Positions 13,707-21,894 of a stretch of 64,000 nt of DNA are shown here, one piece after another. The notes beneath the pieces were generated by a model, which searched no databases, was not told the DNA's origin, and saw only the letters and a program-made list of their open reading frames with translations. Every line of letters begins with the position of its first letter. The stretch's first letter is position 1. A program made the position numbers and the translations under genes. The stretch spans positions 17,336 to 81,335 of the forward strand of contig MELF01000048.1 in NCBI GenBank assembly GCA_001767525.1. Direction: 5' to 3'. This DNA comes from Acidobacteria bacterium RIFCSPLOWO2_12_FULL_68_19. Lineage in GTDB: Bacteria; Acidobacteriota; Vicinamibacteria; Vicinamibacterales; UBA2999.

Positions 13707-14273
13707 CTACGCCCTGGCGCTGCCGCCAGGCAGCCCGCGCCGGGCGGCCATCTCACGGCCGATCTCCTGCAGCTCGTGCGCGGACAGCAGGCGAGCCGCC
13801 GCGGGGAACAGCTCGTTGTCCTCGACGGCGATATGCGGGCGGTAGATGGCGTCGAGCGCCGCGAGACGGGTGGCGAGCTGCGAGACGTCTTCAGGGTCCA
13901 GCCGTTCGTCCCCGAGCCACCGTCGGACCAGGACGTCCACCGCGCGGTGGTGCTCCTCGGCGGCGCCGTGGTCGTTCTCGAGGCGCGCCAGCAGCTCCTG
14001 TACCCGCGCCGCCTCCGGTTCGCGCGACCTCCTGAGCCGCGGAAACACGCTCTCTTCCTCGTCGGCCTTGTGCTTGGGGGCGGCCGTTGCGAAATAGGTG
14101 AGGGCCGCCTCGAGCTGCGATCGCTGCACGTCGCTCGGCGGCCCGCCCGCAGCATCCCGGGCGATCGCGGCCAGCATCTGCAGGAAGCGCTGGATGCGCC
14201 GGTGGCAGTCGCTCAGCAGCCCGAGCGGCTCATCGAAGCCGTGGTCCGCAGGTTGACCGACCTTCAGGAACAT
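13707..14273 (-). CDS. Hemerythrin HHE-domain protein
   Basis: 188 residues, all-helical, with the His/Glu pattern of the HHE cation-binding family: D-H-G near residue 10, HRR near 24, HKADEEESVFPRL near 73, DHGAAEEHHRAVDVL near 105-119, and RPHIAVEDNELFP near 150. It would bind a di-iron centre that senses or carries O2 or NO. It is last in a minus-strand run crp - radical SAM - membrane protein - hemerythrin, 30 bp after the membrane protein. Context points to NO or oxygen handling. Confidence 0.82.
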   Translation of the reverse strand: MFLKVGQPADHGFDEPLGLLSDCHRRIQRFLQMLAAIARDAAGGPPSDVQRSQLEAALTYFATAAPKHKADEEESVFPRLRRSREPEAARVQELLARLENDHGAAEEHHRAVDVLVRRWLGDERLDPEDVSQLATRLAALDAIYRPHIAVEDNELFPAAARLLSAHELQEIGREMAARRGLPGGSARA

Positions 14274-14303
14274 TTCATCTCCGGCATGGCGGTCGGGTGG
14301 CCG

Positions 14304-15617
14304 TCACGCCGCTTCCGTCGACCGGGCGGCGGCGGCGCGGCGCGCATGCGCGAGCACCCATCCGTGGTCGATCGCGGCGATGCCCACGGCGGAGAGGAGC
14401 GTCCAGGCCCCGACGCCCACGAGCGGCGCCGATTCGAGCGCCATTCCGGCCGCCAGCGCCGGCACGCCGACCACCCATCCCGCCAGCACGAGCGCCTGCA
14501 GGCGGCGGTCGCGCATCGCGTGCGGCGGCGGGGGCGGAACCTGGTAGCCGTTGCTCGCGAACGCCCAGCACCACGTCACCATCGGCAGCAGCCGGGCTTC
14601 CATCGCGACCACCATCTGCGCCAGGAACCCGACGAGTCCGAGGACGCCGTACGCCGCAGCCGCGTGCAGCGATTCCTCCGACGTGGGGACGACGACCAGC
14701 GCCAGGCCGAGGACGAGCGCCGCCACGAGCGATGCGCCGGCGCATGCGGCATGCGCCACGGCGAACTCGAAGGGCGGCGCGCCGGACGGTTTCGGCGCAG
14801 GATGCCGCAGCATCCAGACGACATGGGCGCCAAACACCCCGAGTCCGGCGGCGATGAGGATGCCGAAGAGGACCGACCACGCGCTGTGCGCCAGGAGGGT
14901 GACGAACAGTCCGAGCACGCCGGCTTCGAGCAGGATCGCGCTCGCGTACATCGAGCGGCCGGCCGGCATCTTCGACGGCAACACCATCGGCAGCAGCCGG
15001 TAGCCGATGCCGACGACCATCATGACCGCCCATCCGACCGCCGCCAGGTGGGCGTGGGCGAACACGTTCGACAGCACGAACCCGGGCAGCACCGGCGTGG
15101 CCCTGTCGATGGCAATCAGGATGCCCATCCCCGCCGCCAGCCAGACGTTGACGCAGGCGAGCACGACGTGCAGCCGAACGGCGGCGGCGATCGGGGCGCG
15201 CCAGATGGCGGCGGCGATGCGCGTCGTCATGAACAGGACGGCGCAGGCGACGGGCGTCGCCGACCACGCCATTCCCGAGTACTCCTCGATCCAGAAGTGC
15301 CCCACCATTCCGGCCAGGCCGCCGAGCCCCAGCACCCAGGCCACCACATCCATGCGGCGGGCCCGCATGTCGGTTCGGAGCGCCAGCGGGCCGACGATGT
15401 AGAAGGCGCCGAAGATGGAGAAAGTGATCCAGCCGAGCGTGACGAGGTGCACGAGCGCCACCATCCACGCGTGGTAGAAGAAGCCCGCCACCGCGCGCGG
15501 CCACCAGGCGGCCAGGAGGAAGGCGAGCCCGAGCGCGGCGTGCGCCGTGCCCAGGTACAGCAGGGGCACGCCCCGGGGTGGCACCTTGTCCATCGGAGTG
15601 GCCGTGCCTGCCGACAT
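14304..15617 (-). CDS. Heme-copper oxidase subunit I-like / NnrS-like membrane protein
   Basis: 437 residues with about 12 membrane helices and no soluble domain. His-bearing segments such as YHAWMVALVHLVTLGW (near 47-62), GHFWIEEYSG, HVVLACVN, and FAHAHLAAVGWAVMMVVGIGYRLLP (near 185) resemble subunit I of heme-copper oxidases and NnrS, a NO-response protein. The full catalytic His set of a terminal oxidase cannot be confirmed by eye. The start is ATG 15617 (ATG 15593 possible). It lies 8 bp after the radical SAM gene. A role in NO or low-oxygen metabolism is inferred from neighbours. Confidence 0.6.
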   Translation of the reverse strand: MSAGTATPMDKVPPRGVPLLYLGTAHAALGLAFLLAAWWPRAVAGFFYHAWMVALVHLVTLGWITFSIFGAFYIVGPLALRTDMRARRMDVVAWVLGLGGLAGMVGHFWIEEYSGMAWSATPVACAVLFMTTRIAAAIWRAPIAAAVRLHVVLACVNVWLAAGMGILIAIDRATPVLPGFVLSNVFAHAHLAAVGWAVMMVVGIGYRLLPMVLPSKMPAGRSMYASAILLEAGVLGLFVTLLAHSAWSVLFGILIAAGLGVFGAHVVWMLRHPAPKPSGAPPFEFAVAHAACAGASLVAALVLGLALVVVPTSEESLHAAAAYGVLGLVGFLAQMVVAMEARLLPMVTWCWAFASNGYQVPPPPPHAMRDRRLQALVLAGWVVGVPALAAGMALESAPLVGVGAWTLLSAVGIAAIDHGWVLAHARRAAAARSTEAA

Positions 15618-15625
15618 CTGCCTGG

Positions 15626-16771
15626 CTACAGCTCGGCCACCAGCGGTTCGGCGACCTCTCCGGGATCGTAGGCGCACAAGGCGTCGGAGGCGAGGGCGTT
15701 GCCCGTTGCCGCGAAGGCGCGCGACCGTGAGCCGCCGCAGATGGCGCGGAAGCCGCACCGGCCGCACTTTCCCTCGAGCGCGTCGGGGTTGCGCAGCGTC
15801 TGGAAGAACGGGCTGGTGCGGTACACCTCGACCAGGCTGTCGGTCCTGACATTGCCGCAGCGGACGGGAAGAAAGCCGCTCGGGCAGATCGCGCCCAGGT
15901 GATCGACGAACACGAAGCCGTTGCCGTCGGTCACGCTGCGCGGCGCCCGGAGCTGGCGGCGGCGCTCGACATTCACCGACGGCAGACCCTGCGCCAGGCG
16001 TTGCTGGGTGCGCTGCCAGACGACGCGCTGATAGTGCGGCGCCTCGGTCGTCTTGATGCCGAACGGCGAGGTGAGCGACAGGTCGTAGAGGTCGTTCAGC
16101 ACGCGTTCGCATTCCTCCGCCGTGATCTGCTCGAGGCTCGCGCCCCGGCCGGTCTGGATCAGGAAGAACAGCGCCCACAACGTCACGGGCAGTTCCGACA
16201 CGCGCCGGGCCATCTGTTCGAGGGAGGGCAGCGTCATCCGGCCGATCGTCGAATTGATCTGCAGCGGCAGTCCCATCGCAATCGTGGCGTCGATGATCCG
16301 CATCGTCCACGCGTACGAGCCGCGCACGCGACGGAAGGCGTCGTGCGTCTCCGGCGTCGGGCCGTCGAGGCTGACGGCGACGCGCGAGAGGCCCGCCGCT
16401 TTGAGCTCGGCGAGGCGCGCCGGCGTCGCCGCGGCGGTGCCGCTCGGCGTCAGCGCGACCGTCAACCCCGCCTCCGTCCCGTACCGGACCAGCTCGGCCA
16501 GATCCGGCCGGCGCATCGGATCGCCGCCCGTCAGGACGAGGAGCGGCGGCCGGGAGCCGAACACCCGCACCTGGTCGATCAGGCGGAAGCCCTGCTCGGT
16601 CGTCAGCTCATCGGGATGCCGGTGCGGAATGGCGTCGGCCCGGCAGTGCATGCACGCCAGCGCGCACGCCCGCGTCACTTCCCAGATGACGAGGAACGGC
16701 GCCTGGTTGAAGTCGACGGCAATCCCCTGGGCCACGGCCACAGCATGACGCGCCGGAGCAGATCCTCCCAT
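15626..16771 (-). CDS. Radical SAM/SPASM protein (heme d1/NirJ-like, TIGR04053-type)
   Basis: About 381 residues. The radical SAM cluster motif C-A-L-A-C-M-H-C lies near residue 40, with GGDPMRRPDL near 80 and VSLDGPTPETHD near 130. A C-terminal SPASM domain has CPSGFLPVRCG, CGRCGFRAICGG and a final C near 360 (about seven Cys). This architecture is close to NirJ, AhbC/D and the TIGR04053 group. In-frame starts are ATG 16783, 16771 and GTG 16741/16735. A palindromic operator covers 16769-16784, so the first ATG is unlikely and a leaderless start at 16771 or 16735 is preferred. The substrate is unknown. Confidence 0.8.
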   Translation of the reverse strand: MGGSAPARHAVAVAQGIAVDFNQAPFLVIWEVTRACALACMHCRADAIPHRHPDELTTEQGFRLIDQVRVFGSRPPLLVLTGGDPMRRPDLAELVRYGTEAGLTVALTPSGTAAATPARLAELKAAGLSRVAVSLDGPTPETHDAFRRVRGSYAWTMRIIDATIAMGLPLQINSTIGRMTLPSLEQMARRVSELPVTLWALFFLIQTGRGASLEQITAEECERVLNDLYDLSLTSPFGIKTTEAPHYQRVVWQRTQQRLAQGLPSVNVERRRQLRAPRSVTDGNGFVFVDHLGAICPSGFLPVRCGNVRTDSLVEVYRTSPFFQTLRNPDALEGKCGRCGFRAICGGSRSRAFAATGNALASDALCAYDPGEVAEPLVAEL

Positions 16772-16784
16772 GACGGCCATCATA
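16769..16784. promoter_or_regulatory. Crp/Fnr-type operator upstream of the radical SAM gene
   Basis: CATGACGGCCATCATA: an ATGA-N6-TCAT inverted repeat nearly identical to the site at 17497-17512. It lies between the crp stop and the radical SAM start and also contains TATGAT on the minus strand, a fair -10 box 7 nt before ATG 16771. Confidence 0.55.
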
Positions 16785-16789
16785 CGCCC

Positions 16790-17497
16790 TCACGAGAGGG
16801 CAACGGACTCGAGCGTGGGGCGGTCCTGGATCAGAAAGCCTTCCTTGTCGGTCCGGACGAGGCCGTCCTTGCCCCAGCGGCTCATCACCCGGATGGCCGT
16901 CTCGATGGACGTCCCGATCATGTCGGCGAGCTCCTGGCGCGACAGGGCCAGCGGGACGAAGGTGCCGGCCTCGCCGGGTTGCCCCATGGTGTCGGCGAGC
17001 TTGAGGAAGAAGCGCGCGAGCCGCGCCTCCACCCGGCCGGTGGAGAGCTCGGTGAGTCGAGTCGTCAGCTCGACCAGCCGGTGCGTGAGGCCGGTCAGCA
17101 GCCCTCGCACCATCGAGGGGTACGTTTCGAGCAGCGCGAAGAACGTCTGGCGCGGAATCAGCAGGCACGCCGCCGGCTCGATGGCGACGGCGCTGGCCGG
17201 ATACGGGCGCGACTCGTAGACGGCGACCGCCCCGACCGGGTCGCCCGGGCCGAAGATCTCGAGAATGAGGTCGGTGCCGCGCGCGGTCGTCTTGAACACT
17301 TTTACCCGACCGGAAACGACGGTATACAGGGTGTCTGAAGCGTCCCCTTCCCGGAAGAGGTACTCACCCCTGTCGAAGTCGTGCACGGTCGCCACGGCGG
17401 CGAGCCGCTGCCGGTCTTCGGCCGACAGGCGGCGGAAGATTGTCGTCTGCTTCAGGGCGTCGTGCAGCGGATCGGCCACGCTGCCATTGTCGCGCAT
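16790..17497 (-). CDS. Crp/Fnr-family transcriptional regulator
   Basis: 235 residues. The cyclic-nucleotide-binding-type beta-roll spans about 12-130 (FRRLSAEDRQRLA start, FGPGDPVGAVAV); the C-terminal winged helix spans about 150-225. The recognition helix reads TSIETAIRV: Glu and Arg at the CRP E181/R185 positions, but Ile instead of R180. There is no Fnr-type N-terminal Cys cluster, so it is closer to Dnr/NnrR-like regulators than to Fnr. A TATGA-N6-TCATA palindrome abuts its ATG and contains its likely -10 (TATGAT), suggesting autoregulation. It diverges from the ric gene. Confidence 0.88.
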   Translation of the reverse strand: MRDNGSVADPLHDALKQTTIFRRLSAEDRQRLAAVATVHDFDRGEYLFREGDASDTLYTVVSGRVKVFKTTARGTDLILEIFGPGDPVGAVAVYESRPYPASAVAIEPAACLLIPRQTFFALLETYPSMVRGLLTGLTHRLVELTTRLTELSTGRVEARLARFFLKLADTMGQPGEAGTFVPLALSRQELADMIGTSIETAIRVMSRWGKDGLVRTDKEGFLIQDRPTLESVALS

Positions 17498-17512
17498 ATG
17501 ACGGCCATCATA
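17497..17512. promoter_or_regulatory. Crp/Fnr-type operator between crp and ric
   Basis: TATGACGGCCATCATA is a perfect TATGA-N6-TCATA inverted repeat with the half-site spacing of CRP sites. Its centre is 41.5 nt upstream of 17546, the predicted ric start site. That is the class II activator position; it also overlaps the -10 of the divergent crp gene. Confidence 0.65.
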
Positions 17513-17533
17513 GGACGGCCGATGCGGGGCGCG

Positions 17534-17539
17534 TAGGCT
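17534..17539 (+). promoter_or_regulatory. Putative -10 box of ric
   Basis: TAGGCT ends 7 nt before the ATG at 17547, with no Shine-Dalgarno between. Together with the operator position this suggests a leaderless mRNA starting at or next to the ATG. Confidence 0.4.
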
Positions 17540-17546
17540 GGTTTCT

Positions 17547-18269
17547 ATGAGCGATACAGCCACCAACGAATCGTTTGCCGCACGGACGGTGGGTGAGGTC
17601 GTCGCGGAGGACTGGCGCGCCGCGGCGGTCTTCGAACAGTTCGGGATTGACTTCTGCTGCGGCGGCCGCCGGTCGGTGGCCGACGCGTGCCGGGGCGCCG
17701 GCGTCGAGGTGGCGGAGGTGGAGCGCGCCATCGAGACGCTCCCGGCGCCCGAGCCCGGGGACCACGTCTCGGAGCTGCCGATCGATCGCCTGATCGATCA
17801 CATCCTGCTCACGCACCACGCGTACGTGCGGTCGTCGCTGCCGCGCATCGTCGGCTACCTCGGGAAGCTCGTCGAGGTCCACGGCTCGCGGCATCCCGAG
17901 CTGCTGCGCATTGCCGCCGTCTTCGACGAGCTGGGCAACGAGCTCCTGCAGCACATGCGGAAGGAAGAGCACGTGCTGTTCCCGTACATTCAGGAGCTCG
18001 CCGACGAGGGCCGTCCGGTCGCGTGCCCGTTCGGCACCGTGCAGAACCCCATCCGGATGATGGAGCGGGAGCACGAATTCGCCGGCGGGCTGTTGCACCA
18101 GCTCCGGACGCTCACCGGCGGCTACACGCCTCCGCCCGACGGGTGCACGACCTACCGCGTCTCGTTCGAGGAGATGGCCGAGTTCGACCGCGACCTGCAC
18201 CGGCACATTCATCTGGAGAACAACGTGCTGTTCCCCAAGGCGGTGGAGCTCGAAGCGTCGTACAACTGA
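17547..18269 (+). CDS. ric: Iron-sulfur cluster repair di-iron protein (RIC/YtfE/ScdA)
   Basis: 240 residues, cytoplasmic. The N-terminal ScdA domain has the AAVFEQFGIDFCCGGRRS signature (about 27-44). The C-terminal hemerythrin-like domain supplies His/Glu ligands: HILLTHHAYVR near 89, HMRKEEHVLFP near 138, REHEFAGGLLHQL near 173, and HRHIHLENNVLFPKA near 217. The family repairs Fe-S clusters damaged by NO or peroxide. It diverges from a Crp/Fnr regulator and precedes a NirK-like gene by 17 bp, which supports an NO-stress role. Confidence 0.93.
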   Translation: MSDTATNESFAARTVGEVVAEDWRAAAVFEQFGIDFCCGGRRSVADACRGAGVEVAEVERAIETLPAPEPGDHVSELPIDRLIDHILLTHHAYVRSSLPRIVGYLGKLVEVHGSRHPELLRIAAVFDELGNELLQHMRKEEHVLFPYIQELADEGRPVACPFGTVQNPIRMMEREHEFAGGLLHQLRTLTGGYTPPPDGCTTYRVSFEEMAEFDRDLHRHIHLENNVLFPKAVELEASYN

Positions 18270-18286
18270 GAAGGGTGAGGTGGACC

Positions 18287-19267
18287 ATGCGCGTTCCGGT
18301 CGCCGCTGCCGCTCTCGCGGCCGCTGTGTACGCGACCGCGTGCAGTTCGGAGGGACCGACCAGCGTTTCGCCGCCGCCGCCCGCCGCGACGGGTCCAAGC
18401 ACTCGGATCGACGCGCCTGACCTGCCCCGCCTGGCGGGTCAGGCGGCCACCTGCGCCGGCCCCCGCGAGAAGGTCTTTTCTCTCGAAGCCCGGGAGGTGA
18501 CGCTCGATCTCGGGATGGGGATGCGCTTCAATGCGTGGACCTACAGCGGGACGATTCCCGGTCCGACGCTGGAGGTGTGCGAGGGCGACCAGGTTACGAT
18601 CAACGTGGCCAACCACGCGAACACCTCGCACGGCCTCGATTCCCACGCGCTGCGGATCGACATGCGGCGCTTCGCGGCGGTTCCGCCCGGCGGCACGCGG
18701 GTGATCCAGAAGGCGGTCGATACTCCGGGCGTCTACATGTACCACTGCGCGTCGGGGCCGGTCACCGACGTGCACATCAAGAGCGGTCTCTACGGCGCCA
18801 TGATCGTGTACCCCCGGGAGCGGACGCTGAAGCCGGCGCGCGAGCTGGTCGTCGTGCAGAGCGCCATCTACGGAACGCCGGACAAGGCCGGTCTGATTCC
18901 CGGCACCGATCCGGCCCGGGCGCAGAGGAACGACCCGTTCGTGATGATGTTCAACGGGCGGCTCGAGCACGCGCCGCTGCGGGTGCAGCCGGGCGATCTC
19001 GTGCGCGCCTACGTCGTGAACATTGGACCGGGCGTGGCGGCGATCCACGTGATCGGTACGATCCTGGAAACCGTCTACGACGGAGCGTCGGAAGTGCGCA
19101 ACGTGCAGACGTACGGCGTGGCCGCCGGCGGCGGGGCGATGGTCGAGTTCCGCATCCCCGAGCAGGGCGTGTACGCGTTCGTCGATCACGATCGCCTGGC
19201 GTACCTGCCGTGGGGGATGGCGCTGGCGTTCGACACCACGGGCGACCCGAACGTCCAGGCGCACTAG
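18287..19267 (+). CDS. NirK-like copper nitrite reductase / two-domain multicopper oxidase
   Basis: 326 residues, exported; the N-terminus looks like a signal or lipoprotein peptide with Cys at 19. Aligned to NirK, type 2 Cu ligands (H120, H153, H301), catalytic Asp (D118) and His (H254), and three type 1 ligands (H115, C154, H163) are all present. The axial Met of the type 1 site, five residues after H163, is Leu168. This would raise the copper potential. Nitrite to NO is the expected reaction, but another oxidase role is possible. The ATG 18287 has GGTGAGG upstream; the gene is probably co-transcribed with ric. Confidence 0.78.
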   Translation: MRVPVAAAALAAAVYATACSSEGPTSVSPPPPAATGPSTRIDAPDLPRLAGQAATCAGPREKVFSLEAREVTLDLGMGMRFNAWTYSGTIPGPTLEVCEGDQVTINVANHANTSHGLDSHALRIDMRRFAAVPPGGTRVIQKAVDTPGVYMYHCASGPVTDVHIKSGLYGAMIVYPRERTLKPARELVVVQSAIYGTPDKAGLIPGTDPARAQRNDPFVMMFNGRLEHAPLRVQPGDLVRAYVVNIGPGVAAIHVIGTILETVYDGASEVRNVQTYGVAAGGGAMVEFRIPEQGVYAFVDHDRLAYLPWGMALAFDTTGDPNVQAH

Positions 19268-19283
19268 CCCGCACTATTGATGA

Positions 19284-19491
19284 ATCAGTCGTTCACGCTT
19301 CTCGGTGCTCGGTTCGTGTTCACGGTCGGTTCGCGGGTTCGCGGTTCACTGGTCGGAGGGCTCTGGCTCGTCCTCGCCGGAACCCCTCGAACCGGCTCGA
19401 CGGGGAACGAGGAACGGCAGACCCGAACCGGAACACGAACGGAGAAGGGAGAACCCAGCAGTGTGAACGACGCGTTCGTGAATGATCCAGG
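19284..19491. repeat. Dispersed quasi-palindromic element, copy A
   Basis: About 208 bp bounded by GTCGTTCAC (19288-19296) and its reverse complement GTGAACGAC (19463-19471). The left arm is rich in GGTTCG/TTCACGG units and the right arm in CGAAC/GGAAC units, giving a long imperfect hairpin. It lies between the convergent ends of the nirK-like and fdhE genes. Copy B at 46001-46216 is nearly identical in sequence. Confidence 0.85.
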
Positions 19492-20352
19492 CTATGTCAT
19501 CAGGAGATTCGAACGCACCCTGGTGTACCCCTGGTCCCGTGCCCAGAGGTCCAGCGAGACGGTCGCCAGATCGTCCACGCACGGAACCGCGTGGCCGTCT
19601 TGGGTCAGGTCGATCGTCTTGAGGTATCCGCGGCACGTGTCGCACGCCTCGACCCGCGCGCCCGGGACCTGTTCGGAGGTGAAGACGGGCAGCGCCTCGA
19701 ACCGGCGCTCGCCGCAGGCGGGACAGACGAGCCGGAGGTAGGGCCACTCGGTCAGGCACAACCCGCAGACAAGGCTGCGCTTCGCGCCTTCCCCTTCTTC
19801 GCGGAGCACGCCCACGAGCGGCCGGTCGTCGCAGAACGGACAGCGGCTCTCGCCTGTTGCCGGCGGCGGCGTGAGCCGGTCCGCCGGAGGACGGCGTTGG
19901 CCTGCGAGCTGCTCGGCGAGCGGCTGCAGCAGCGCCTCGACGACGAAGACGCGTGGGGCACGAGGGGCCGCGGTCTCGGAACCGCGGCGGCCGAGATAGT
20001 CATCCAGCACGGCCCGCCACGCGGACCGATCGAGACGACGCATCTCTACAACTGCGTCTGCAAGACCCGGCGGCGCGGCCTCGTCCAGCCACGCCAGGAA
20101 GTCTGTCGTGGCCTCGAGCACGCGGTCGGTGAGCCCTGTCGCGTCCGCCTCGAATCGGAAGCCCCGTGAGGCATCGGTCGAAGCGCGCGCGTTCTCCGCC
20201 GGCGCCCAGCGCGCCGCGAGGGATTGCTGATACCCGGCCAACTTCCCGTAGAAGGTGAGAATGTCCGCAGCAGCGGGATAGCGTTCGGCGAGACGGCCGG
20301 CGCGGGCGATTCGCTCGTCCCAGCGGTCCGGGCTACTTGCGCGCGCGGTCAT
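19492..20352 (-). CDS. fdhE: Formate dehydrogenase accessory protein FdhE
   Basis: 286 residues, cytoplasmic chaperone needed for active exported formate dehydrogenase. An N-terminal helical part is followed by four CxxC rubredoxin-like pairs: CPFC, CGLC, CPAC and CDTC, between about residues 165 and 250. The start is ATG 20352, overlapping the 3' end of fdhC by 20 nt. It is last in the fdhABCE operon. Its stop abuts the copy A repeat. Confidence 0.9.
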   Translation of the reverse strand: MTARASSPDRWDERIARAGRLAERYPAAADILTFYGKLAGYQQSLAARWAPAENARASTDASRGFRFEADATGLTDRVLEATTDFLAWLDEAAPPGLADAVVEMRRLDRSAWRAVLDDYLGRRGSETAAPRAPRVFVVEALLQPLAEQLAGQRRPPADRLTPPPATGESRCPFCDDRPLVGVLREEGEGAKRSLVCGLCLTEWPYLRLVCPACGERRFEALPVFTSEQVPGARVEACDTCRGYLKTIDLTQDGHAVPCVDDLATVSLDLWARDQGYTRVRSNLLMT

Positions 20353-20980
20353 CGTGCACGGCGCCAGCATCGCGAATGAGCCAGAGCGGATGATGGTCCC
20401 GGGCCCACGCTTCGGTGACCTCGCCGTGCAGGATGGCCGAGAGTCCCCCTGGCACCACCGCGACGCCCATGTACACGTGGACGATGAAGCCGCCGATGGT
20501 CAGGAGCGCCGCACTCGCATGGGCGAGCACGGCGGCATACCGGAGACTCCGGAGCTCCCAGGGAACCTGATCGACGAACCACAGGACGAGTCCCGAGGCG
20601 AGCAGCGCCGCGCCGCCGCCGGCCATCACCCAGAACAGCATCTTCTGGCCGTAGTTGAAGCGTCCCGCCGGCGGCACTCGGGCATCTTCATTCCGCGCGT
20701 AGTGACCGATGGCCTTCCGCCAGGCCCGATCGTCCGGCGTGGTCCGCATGTCGCGCCGCCAGAACACGCACATCACGGCAACCGTCGCGCTGAACAGCAG
20801 TCCCATCCACGGGTGCAGCAGGCGCGAGAGGTAGCCGCCGCCGAGCACGATCGCCAGCCAGTACAGCCACGGCGTCCAGAAGGCGAGCCCCGTCAGCAGC
20901 AGGTGCACGTAGGACACGGCTGCCGCCGCGTGGACGAGCCGCTCGGAAAACGTGTACCGGAGCAGGCGACGCTCGGTCAT
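20333..20980 (-). CDS. fdhC: Formate dehydrogenase cytochrome b subunit (FdnI/FdoI type)
   Basis: 215 residues with four membrane helices. It carries the quinone-linked electrons of the exported formate dehydrogenase. His residues in helices (FSERLVHAAAA near 12-20, HPWMGLLF near 55, LAHASAALL near 150, GGFIVHVYMG near 162) are the expected heme b ligands. The ATG 20980 overlaps the fdhB stop (ATGA). Confidence 0.9.
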   Translation of the reverse strand: MTERRLLRYTFSERLVHAAAAVSYVHLLLTGLAFWTPWLYWLAIVLGGGYLSRLLHPWMGLLFSATVAVMCVFWRRDMRTTPDDRAWRKAIGHYARNEDARVPPAGRFNYGQKMLFWVMAGGGAALLASGLVLWFVDQVPWELRSLRYAAVLAHASAALLTIGGFIVHVYMGVAVVPGGLSAILHGEVTEAWARDHHPLWLIRDAGAVHDDRARK

Positions 20981-21894
20981 GGCAACTCCCGCGAATTAGC
21001 GGCGCGCTCGGATCCCGAATCCCGAATCCCTGGCCTCGGATCTCCGATCCCCGATCCTGGATTCTTGCGTCCGAATCGCAGGTAGTGGACGAGAGCGGCG
21101 GCGAGGCCGCCCAGCATCGCGAGATTCCCCAGCCACTTGACCGGGCCCTTCCACGCCTGCACCGCCAGCGGAACCGTCGGATCTCGGGGCAGGCCGTACA
21201 GCTCGGGCCGATCGCCGAAGGCCAGCACGGTTACGACCGACGTCCCTCCCACGCCGGCGGGATCGTAGACGGCGGCGTTGGCGAACCCGTGGGCCCTGAG
21301 CTGCTCCACCCGGGTGGTCGCCGCCTCCAGCATGTCCTGCTTCGTCCCGAACTGCAGGCAGCTCGTGGGGCACGCCTTCACGCACGCCGGCTGCAGCCCG
21401 ACCGACACGCGGTCGACGCACAGCGTGCACTTGTAGACGCGGCGCGTCGCCGGGTTGAACTTGGGCACGTCGAACGGGCACCCGGTGATGCAGTAGAGGC
21501 AGCCGATGCACTGATCCTGCTGGAAATCGACAATGCCGTTTCCGTACTGGACGACGGCGCCTGGGGCGGGGCAGGCGATGAGGCATCCTGGTTCGGCGCA
21601 GTGCATGCACTGGTCCTTTCGCATCAGCCAGCGCAGCGTCCCCGAGGCGTCGTCGTGTTCGTTGAACGTGATGAGATTCCAGAAGTTGGCCGTCAGATCC
21701 GACAGCGTCTGGTACGTCCCGGTCTGACCGGTGGACGACTCGGGCGGCAGGTCGTTCCATTCCTGGCAGGCCACCTCGCACGCCTTGCAGCCGATGCACG
21801 TGGAGGTGTCCACCAGTTTGGTGACGGTGGGCACCGCGCGGATCCCCGGCGCCGGCGCCACGCTCGCCGATACACGCCGCAGCTCGAGGCTCAC
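20977..21894 (-). CDS. fdhB: Formate dehydrogenase iron-sulfur subunit (FdnH/FdoH type)
   Basis: 305 residues. Four ferredoxin-type Cys groups (TCIGCKACEVAC near 32-43, QCMHC, QCIGCLYC, KCTLC...CVKAC) hold four 4Fe-4S clusters that pass electrons from FdhA to the cytochrome b. One C-terminal anchor helix lies at about 245-265. The start is GTG 21894, a GTGA overlap with the fdhA stop. The last 30 residues or so after the anchor (NPGSGIGDPRPGIRDSGSE) are encoded by a GATCCC repeat and are not family sequence. Confidence 0.92.
   Translation of the reverse strand: MSLELRRVSASVAPAPGIRAVPTVTKLVDTSTCIGCKACEVACQEWNDLPPESSTGQTGTYQTLSDLTANFWNLITFNEHDDASGTLRWLMRKDQCMHCAEPGCLIACPAPGAVVQYGNGIVDFQQDQCIGCLYCITGCPFDVPKFNPATRRVYKCTLCVDRVSVGLQPACVKACPTSCLQFGTKQDMLEAATTRVEQLRAHGFANAAVYDPAGVGGTSVVTVLAFGDRPELYGLPRDPTVPLAVQAWKGPVKWLGNLAMLGGLAAALVHYLRFGRKNPGSGIGDPRPGIRDSGSERAANSRELP
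21008..21062. repeat. GATCCC/GAATCCC short-unit repeat block inside fdhB
   Basis: About 55 bp of 7-nt degenerate units (GATCCCGAATCCCGAATCCC pattern) and a partly inverted second half. It encodes an in-frame C-terminal tail of FdhB. Confidence 0.7.
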
